Shown: positions 56,974-64,000 of the stretch, piece by piece
Position numbering within the stretch: position 1 is the first letter of the stretch
How the letters are laid out: each line of letters opens with the position of its first letter
NCBI GenBank assembly: GCA_033085395.1
Contig: JANQBS010000119.1
Location: 1-64,000 of the forward strand
Direction of reading: 5' to 3'
Source of the DNA: Xanthoparmelia taractica
Taxonomy: Eukaryota > Ascomycota > Lecanoromycetes > Lecanorales > Parmeliaceae
Length of the DNA stretch: 64,000 bases
Program-made: the position numbers and the translations under genes
The notes under the pieces: generated by a model
Told to the model about the DNA's origin: nothing
Seen by the model: only the letters and a program-made list of their open reading frames with translations
Database searches by the model: none

Positions 56974-58073
56974 GACGGTGCGTACCTGGATTCACAGTGG
57001 TTAGGGAAATCGATTTGACCGGATGGTCGCGTCGGCAGGTGGTGAAGAGGCGGCGTGAAGCCCGCAGGAAAATGCGGGGTGCATTAGTGTAAGACAGGAT
57101 GTCTATGAAGGGTTATTCTTGAAGTGAAGGAGAAGTTACAAGTCACAAGTCATAGCATCTTAGCAGATGGGTGTGAATGTATTCTCGTTGAGGTGTGGGA
57201 AAGAGAAAATGTTTGATGACTGATAATTGCCGACAAAAGAAAATAGCGATTGATGATACAATTGCACCTTATCAGATATGGAATTGTACCGAGAGCAACC
57301 CTGCAGGGCTGATATTCTTGAAACGGTATTTTTACTCGGATGATTCCCTACCTGGTGTACTGCTATTTCCCCTTGCCTCCAATGGCCAGGCTCAAGCATG
57401 GATGTCGGCACACCAAACTCCTGCGCGCAGAGATATCGGATAACGCCCCGAAGGGAACTACACCCGGCGCCCCATTAATCCCTGAAAAGGAATTTAGGGT
57501 GCCATTTTATAGGGTCACGTTCCGAAAATGGCGTTAGGGCTCTTACCCGTGGTGCAGGGGACATCCTGTGGCGAACCTCCGTGAACATCGCCTGTAGAAT
57601 ACGTCTGGTCGTTGCTTACTGCCCACTAGGGTACTCTGGGTTGCATGGAGAGGGTTACGCTGGATTTTTTCATGGTTCCCAAGGACGTTCTTTCTGGTCG
57701 GTTGATCATGCAGATTGACTCCTAATACTATCGAGGCAGCTCTTCTATGAGACTAGGCCAGGATTATTCAGTGGAGGTGAGGGCGGATACTGGAAGTTGG
57801 ATTGGGGTATTGGACATCTGTTCAGCAAATGAGGCTGTAGGCATATTCGCCGATCCATCACGAGTGTCGACCAAGGCGAGAGTAAGACTTGACTGCTAGA
57901 TCTCAGCGGCAATTTCACTTTGATAGGGAACTAGCCATCGCTATCTGCTTTTTCCTGTTGAGTTGAATAGTCTTTAGTTTGCACCTAGAATCAACTGCTT
58001 AGCCAATGTCCATTCGTCCTCCAAACCCCTGTTCTCCCTTCCCTCCATGTCTTTTAACCATCCTCTTGCTTTT
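56974..58073. other. Spacer, no gene seen
   Basis: 1.1 kb between same-strand neighbours; open frames near 57195-57537 are not supported by domain or splicing. Confidence 0.5.
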
Positions 58074-61000
58074 TTAAACTACCATCACCCATACCTCCTT
58101 GTCGCCTGCCATCCTCCTTTCCAAGAACGTAATGGCTAGCACAGTAGCCCACACCTTTGGATCTGTGTCCTGAGGGGCCTTGTGCTGTGCCGAAAAGCCC
58201 GCGACCTCCAGCAACCGAGCATCCAGGTTCCAACAACCCTCGAAAGTCTGCAGGGCAATTAATTTCTGCAACGGATCTGATTCCTCAGCTTCTGCGTCCA
58301 TCTCCTCATAACTCGGGGCACCCTGAGTCTGAATAGCTGACGATGGTAAGGCCTCGGACTTGGAGGCCGCCATCGAGGCAAATTGCTTGTGCGGTGCCGT
58401 TTCATCGGCCGAACTACGCTTGTATTTATGATTGTAGGATTGTTGCTGTGTGCTCGTCGCAGATCTAGACTCTCCACCGGGTGCCGGCGTATTGGCCATC
58501 GAGCCGCCAAATAGCCCACGGGATGCTGGTGCACCAAAATTTGGGGACGTGAAGCCGCCACGTCCACTACCGGACGCTGATGCACCCTTTTTTGAAATTT
58601 TTGTAACATTACTTAAAGTTTGGGACGTCGAGCCGCCAAAGAGTCCACCACCGGATGCTGGTGCTCCAAACTTTGAGGACATAGAACTCAAGAGTGCACC
58701 GGATGCGGGTGCTCCAAAACCTGATATGCGCTGAATCCTTGATGGACTGGAATCTGCTCCTTCAATGATACCAGCTTCGCGTGTTACAGTACTTCCTCGG
58801 GACCCTAGGACAGTTTCAGTAGCGACGAAGGAGGTGAACTTCCCAGCGATTTGATATTGGATGCCGAGACGGACTACTTCGCGCTCTGTCATTGACTGGA
58901 AGTGGGCAGAGTGCTTCTCCTTTATAGGGACTCCTTTCTCATCCTCGGCATACACGAGCCAGCCACGTCCTTCTTCTAACTCGGTAATTGCTTTCTTGGC
59001 GGCAATTTGGTGGATTATTTCCGTACGTTCGGGAAGGACCTCGATTGAGACCTCTAATTCGAAGGGGATCTCGGCAGAGCTACCCTTCAGAATGACCGAC
59101 TTTATAGTACCTTGAGCAGCGTCGGGCGACATGAGTACATAGACGTTGGTACGGCTGAAAGGGTACAGAGAGGGGATGTTTTGGGGCGTCTGCATGAGCT
59201 TCGGTGCTGGTACCGCAGGCAGATGGTCATAACGGGCTTGGCCATCAGCATTTGGCATTTCAGCATCCTTGGCCCCTGTAGCCGTGGTCGCGGCAGAGAC
59301 AATGGGTTCGTCGCCAAGCTGCGCGTCCAGCCAATCATCCTCAACGAGCCCCAATTCACGAAGGCTATCGCTGACTCGCTCAACCATAACGAACCCATCC
59401 TCATCGTCATCATCCTTCTTGTATTGGATCTCCATGGTCAATGCTCCATGATCAGGAGTGAGCGCACCTCAGCATCCGGATCACCTTCCCATCGAGCTTC
59501 TCTCCTTCTCCAACAGATTGAGCAAATCCATTGCCAGCTCGGGCAACCCCCTCGACCAAAGCGCTAGTGACGATTTCAAAATCAGTATATCATTTTCAAG
59601 ACGTCTAGCCACTTCTTTAGGCGAGTCTGGGAAGCACATCTGAGGGAAGAAGCAGGGATCAAGACATCGAAGCATGAACCTAGTAAAGAACAAAGATTGG
59701 ATTTAAAGAGAGCGCCGAAATACCGTACCTAGACACTGAATTACCGATACCTGGAGCAAACACGCGCAAGGCCTTCCGGCTTCTGGCTATCGAGTCATTC
59801 AGATAATCGAAGAGTTCCTGCTGTTGCCAAATATCGCCGTCGGTAGCAAGGATCAGTGAGAGAGGCTGCTTGTTATCACGAGATTCGATCGAAGCTCTAA
59901 TTGCACTGAGAGTTTCGGTACCGCCATATTCCCCATCAAGTCCATTCAAAGACTTAAGGGCCTTCTCGAGGGATTGTTGGTCGTACACTTGGCTCACTGG
60001 GAAAAGGAAAGAATGACTGCTTCCAAAGTAGCAAATGTTGAACTTGGCCCCAATAGGCAATGACTTCAAAAAATCCGTAGCGCAGCGACTAATGTCTTGG
60101 TTCTGGCTCCTTGCATACTGCCACTCTGATCCGCAATAAAGATGATCTCTGGCTTTGACTGCTGTATAGGTGCATCGAGAACAAGGGCTGCCATTAGAGC
60201 TCGTTGTCCGGAAATTGTAGGGTGGGTCTCCAGGAAAGCTTTAGACTTGCCACTATCCTGATAACGATGATATCTGAGTCAGCATTCATGTTGCACGAGA
60301 CATACTGGGCTCCCGAGACAGCTAGGGAGCACAAGAGGGATAGGCAGCCAATTGGAAGACACGGAGTCGGGCGATCAGACCAGTCAAGGAATACAAGAAA
60401 GTAAGAAGTAGCCCATCTCTCGGCAGCATGGAGCTGTAAGATCACTCTCTGGAGTCTACTTAAACAGAACCCCCTTCCCCACTCCCAAAACATATTCCGT
60501 GACCTAGGTTGAAGTCTCAATAGGAATAAACAAGCCAAAACAACGTACATCTTGTATAGTCTCCAGAACGAAGTCTTTATCCAGAGTACTCGTACCAAGA
60601 GACAAGGTAGCAGAAGCTCGTGACAAATGCGGAGATTGAGACTCGCTGGCCGAAGTCCTACCCAAAGCCACGGCGATTGGGTGGCTTGGCGAACGTACTG
60701 CCTGAAGGGGAGAGTTTTCTGCCATCTGGACGTCGACTGTAATGGCAATACCCCCCTTTGAGACCGATGAATTGGTTTGATTCCCGGCTTGGCCGTACCT
60801 GCAGTGTTTCGGAGTCAGCATGCTTACTTCGAGATGAATGTTAGGATGTAACACAAGTGTGGTCAGTCAAATGGTCTTACGGTGTCATTTGAAGTTGTTA
60901 TCGCTTTCTATAACTAGAATGGATCGTGCAGAAAATCAGACTCACCGAGGGCTGATTCTTTGGGGAGCGTAAAACGTATTCCACCTGCGCCCATGTCGTA

Positions 61001-61438
61001 CTTGAGCTATCCAATGAAGGTGATGGTGACAAGTAGCTGTTCTCCCGCCGGAACGTTGCCGAGACTAGTCATGAAGATATCGGAGGTGGGGCCTTGTTCA
61101 AGCAGACCAGCGGTCTCACCACGCTCTACAGCGGCATTGTATTCTTCCTTTGCTTTGGCTTTCTCCTTGACTATTCCCTTAATGATGCGAGGGCCAACTT
61201 GACACGTGAAGTTAACGACACTAACCCCATCGTAAAGGGGAAAGACATATCTGCATTCCTTGACATCGATGGTTGAAGATGGATTGACAAAGGTCTGTGA
61301 GAGCACAGTGCTGGAAGCATTGGATATGACGGTGGTATGAGATTTCAAGTCAATCTGGGGAAGATACTGTTTGGACTCGTATGCTTTGGCGGCCCGCATG
61401 TAATAGCAGCCGCACATGGACTGAGTACCGGTCCTCAT
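58074..61438 (-). pseudogene. VIT and VWA domain protein gene with several disabling lesions
   Basis: The minus strand encodes, in order, a VIT domain (start 61438; YLPQIDLKSHTTVISN, TFVNPSS, YVFPLYDGVSVVNF, GLLEQGPTSDIF, GNVPAGEQLLV), a VWA domain (DAPIQQSKPEIIFIADQSGS, FNICYFGSS, TLSAIRASIE, LILATDGD) and a C-terminal part (59435-58074) with GFGAPASG repeats and a conserved-looking end (FEGCWNLDARLLEV). Fungal homologues are single proteins of unknown function. Here an in-frame TAG interrupts the VIT domain at 61009-61007; a T run (60073-60068) is one base short just after KTLVAALRIF; and a further shift near 59461-59475 separates the post-VWA segment from ALTMEIQYK. Introns between these blocks look normal. 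The C-terminal frame stays open for about 450 codons. Sequencing error could explain the two indels but less easily the nonsense codon. Confidence 0.7.
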
Positions 61439-62153
61439 GGTCTTCTAATCACTATATGGAGATTTTGGGAAAAGGATTGGAAAAAAGGCCTTCAATATAT
61501 GTTCACCTTGCGAGTACTTTCTAACTACTGCCTAATGGGTCGGACACAGGCGGGGGTGTGAGCGGAGTCAGTTAGTGTTGTTGATAGGCTAGCCTTAATT
61601 GGCCGTATTTGCCTCATGTTCAACCCTTTTGCCAAGCCTGAACCAAGCCTGAATATCAGAGACACCACTGGAGAGAAGCGAGGAGATTGGCGTAATCAGA
61701 TCTAGTATGCTGTTAAGTCGTCTTGAAGGGTCAAAGGTCAAGCAAAGCTGAATCCTCCAGACCAGCTTCACCGAAACAATGTGCGTACCATTCGACGCCA
61801 TTCGGGGACGTGAAAGGGTCATATAGACGCTGGTTTTGGACGCGCCATCCCTACGCTTGCGCTGTGCTTGATCTCTGCATTCAGAGGCGATCACGTATCC
61901 GGCAATATTTTGATATTGTACCAAAGCATCAGCATACTAGGACTATTTTCTTGATATGAAAGATTGAGATCCCTCTCCATTTTGAATTTCTTAAAAGAAT
62001 TTGCTTGAGCAGAGGAAAGAAGCTCTCGGTATGTCGGCTAGACCTACTTTACTGAGGTTAGCGTAGGGCTCAGCCCTAGAATCGGCTATGAATACTCGAA
62101 ACCATTTCGAACCTCAGATTCGTCGTTTGACTCATTGCGTGTTTGATATTTAG
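61439..62153. other. Divergent spacer before arginyl-tRNA synthetase
   Basis: No gene. It should contain the synthetase promoter at its right end. Confidence 0.5.
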
Positions 62154-64000
62154 ATGCTCAGTCTGCGGTTAAGATGTATCTTACAACGTAACACCCAGTC
62201 CAAGATCATGGAAACGGCCACAAAGTCTATGGCGGGCTTACACACCTCTGCCGACGCCCAAGCAAACACCAACCCAGTTGATCTTTACCGGCACTCTATC
62301 TCACAGTCCTTAGCACCAATAACTGGCAAACCGGCAAGTGAGATATTCGAGAGGCTGGCATGGACTCAAACGTTCGACAAAGGTGACCTTGGGTTACCAG
62401 TGCCGGCACTACGAATACAGGGCAAGAAACCTGGAGACCTGGCCACAGAGTTCGCGGAGAAATTTCCGGAGTCTGATTTGGTTGGCAAGCCCGTGGTCAA
62501 CGGCAACTTTCTTCAATTCTATTTTAAGCCATTACCACTGGCAAAGCTCGTCATTCCATCGATACTCAAGAATAAGAGCAGGTTTGGAACGAATGACAAA
62601 CTGGGCTTGAAGGACGTGTCGGACCCGTCAAGCAAGAAGACCATCATAGTCGAATTCTCCTCTCCAAACATAGCGAAGCCCTTTCACGCTGGGCATCTAC
62701 GGAGTACCATCATTGGAGGCTTCCTGGCAAACCTCTACGAGGCCGCGGGATGGAAAGTGCTTCGAATGAACTATTTAGGGGACTGGGGACGGCAATTTGG
62801 TCTGCTTGCCAATGCGTTCGAGATGTACGGCAGCGAAGAGAAGCTGGAGAAAGACCCGATTGGTCACCTGTTCGATATTTATGTGGAGATCAACAAGGTT
62901 TCGAAGCCAGAAGAGGACGAGATTAAGGAATTGAAGGAGGAGCGGAAACAGGCTGAAGAACAGAAGAAGGACATTACGGATCTTGAAAAGAGAATTGCAG
63001 AGCTGGAAGCTAAGAGTGTGAATGAAAAGGCACGGCAATACTTCAGAAAGTTGGAGAATGGAGACGAAGCCGCATTGGCTACCTGGAAACGATTTCGAGA
63101 CCTGAGTATTGAGAGGTATAACAAGACATACGCTCGTCTGAACATTCATTATGACACATATTCCGGCGAATCTCAAGTGGAAAAGTTCAGGATGGAACGC
63201 GCCGTCGAGCAGCTAGAGGCCAGTGGTCTCTCCGAAAACTCCAAAGGTGCTGTCATCGTCGACCTGACCAAGTCGAAAGACAAGAATACTAAGAAGCTTG
63301 GCAAAGCTTTGGTAAAAAAGACTGATGGATCCTCCCTCTACTTGACCCGCGACATTGGCGAAGCAGTCAAGCGATATGAGTTGTACCATTTCGATAAGAT
63401 GATTTACGTCGTATCATCGCAGCAAGATATGCACGTAGCACAGCTTTTCAAGATCTTGGAGCTGATGGGTAACAATGAGGTGTCCGAGAAATGTCAGCAC
63501 GTCAACTTCGGCATGGTGCAGGGCATGAGTACCCGCAGGGGTACTGTGAAGTTCTTGGACGACATCCTCCGTGACGTAGGGGAGAAGATGCACGAGGTAA
63601 TGAAGGTGAACGAGAAAAAGTACGAGCAAGTGGCAAACCCCGAGCAAACAGCAGACACTCTCGGCATCACTGCAGTAATGGTGCAGGATATGAAGGGCAA
63701 ACGGTACGATCTCTCCTTGAAAACACCCAGTTGATGGCAAATTTTGTTGACAGCTTCCTTCCAAAGTATCAACGACTATGAGTTCTCCCTCGAGCGTATG
63801 ACCTCCTTCGAGGGAGATACAGGTCCTTATCTGCAATACGCGCACGCTCGTCTGTGCTCCATCACCCGAAAGGCCGGCTTGACGCCTCAAGATCTCGATT
63901 CTGCTGATCTTTCGCGCCTTACCGAGACGCACGCCATCAATCTTGTTCGTGCTTTATCATCGTGGCCAGACGTTGTCCAGAATACGCTCAAAACCTTGGA
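62154..64000 (+). CDS. Arginyl-tRNA synthetase (partial, runs off the right edge)
   Basis: Class I synthetase charging tRNA-Arg. Exons 62154-63703 and 63768-64000 (incomplete) give about 594 visible residues. The intron (GTACGA to CCAAAG) joins KGKR to INDYEFSLERM at CG|T. Signatures are the N-terminal add-on domain, SPNIAKPFHAGHLRST (HIGH-like motif), NYLGDWGRQFG, VSSQQDMHVAQLFKIL and GMSTRRGTVKFL (KMSKS-like). A helical insert (EEDEIKELKEERKQ) lies in the middle, as in eukaryotic cytosolic enzymes. The first 18 residues (MLSLRLRCILQRNTQSKI) are basic and could be a mitochondrial presequence, with further ATGs at residues 19 and 26. The anticodon-binding C-terminus lies outside the window. 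Confidence 0.94.

Noticed and set aside
60194..60748. 184-codon minus-strand frame within the VIT-VWA gene
   Set aside because: Spans an intron and adjoining exon in the wrong frame; the VWA exon reads in another frame from about 60285.
1..64000. tRNA genes, CRISPR arrays, intact transposons and biosynthetic core enzymes
   Set aside because: None could be recognised by reading; a tRNA scan and a translated repeat search would be needed to exclude degenerate cases.

Overview
The window looks like nuclear DNA of a filamentous ascomycete (Pezizomycotina). Genes have short GT-AG introns of about 50-100 bases, lie on both strands, are separated by 0.2-2.3 kb, and belong to fungal families: a velvet-domain protein, NmrA-like and NudE proteins, a fungal phosphoketolase with acetate kinase, an ankyrin protein with a STAND-type N-terminus, and secreted orphans. 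I cannot resolve the class from sequence alone. Many genes had to be pieced together across introns, and start codons were moved to the first credible ATG.

Layout. 0-8 kb: a glycogen-targeting PP1 regulator with a CBM21 domain, a microsatellite-rich spacer, a four-exon phenolic acid decarboxylase and an NmrA-like oxidoreductase. 8-16 kb: an ankyrin-repeat protein whose STAND-type N-terminal module is out of frame with its repeats, an acyl-CoA thioesterase-like protein and a small secreted cysteine protein. 16-23 kb: histone H4, a peroxisomal-type mitochondrial carrier with a repetitive LEA-like tail, and a RING/ZZ/SH3 protein. 23-31 kb: a divergent phosphoketolase/acetate kinase pair followed by an APC-type amino acid/GABA permease. 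31-39 kb: NudE, TRAPP subunit Trs20 (sedlin), a basic orphan protein, a three-exon mitochondrial ribosomal protein (mL60 type) and a divergent velvet-domain protein. 40-46 kb: orphan genes, including a 777-residue membrane-anchored protein with an internal duplication. 46-52 kb: an LRR-like orphan divergent from the DEAD-box helicase DBP9, then a region of broken coding-like frames. 52-57 kb: a secreted protein with possible Kex2 sites, a dense cluster of low-complexity DNA and a FAD/NADPH reductase without a flavodoxin domain. 58-64 kb: a VIT-VWA gene carrying several disabling lesions, then the start of arginyl-tRNA synthetase, which runs off the right edge.

The clearest metabolic module is phosphoketolase plus acetate kinase. 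Xylulose-5-P or fructose-6-P is cleaved to acetyl phosphate, and acetate kinase interconverts this with acetate and ATP. The two genes share one 670-base promoter region. Most other neighbours are housekeeping genes with no evident joint function. The most unusual signals are the three apparently decaying or frame-disrupted genes (VIT-VWA, ankyrin/STAND, and the tail of the carrier) and the low-complexity cluster at 53.7-54.6 kb. I saw no tRNA, rRNA, CRISPR array or intact transposon.
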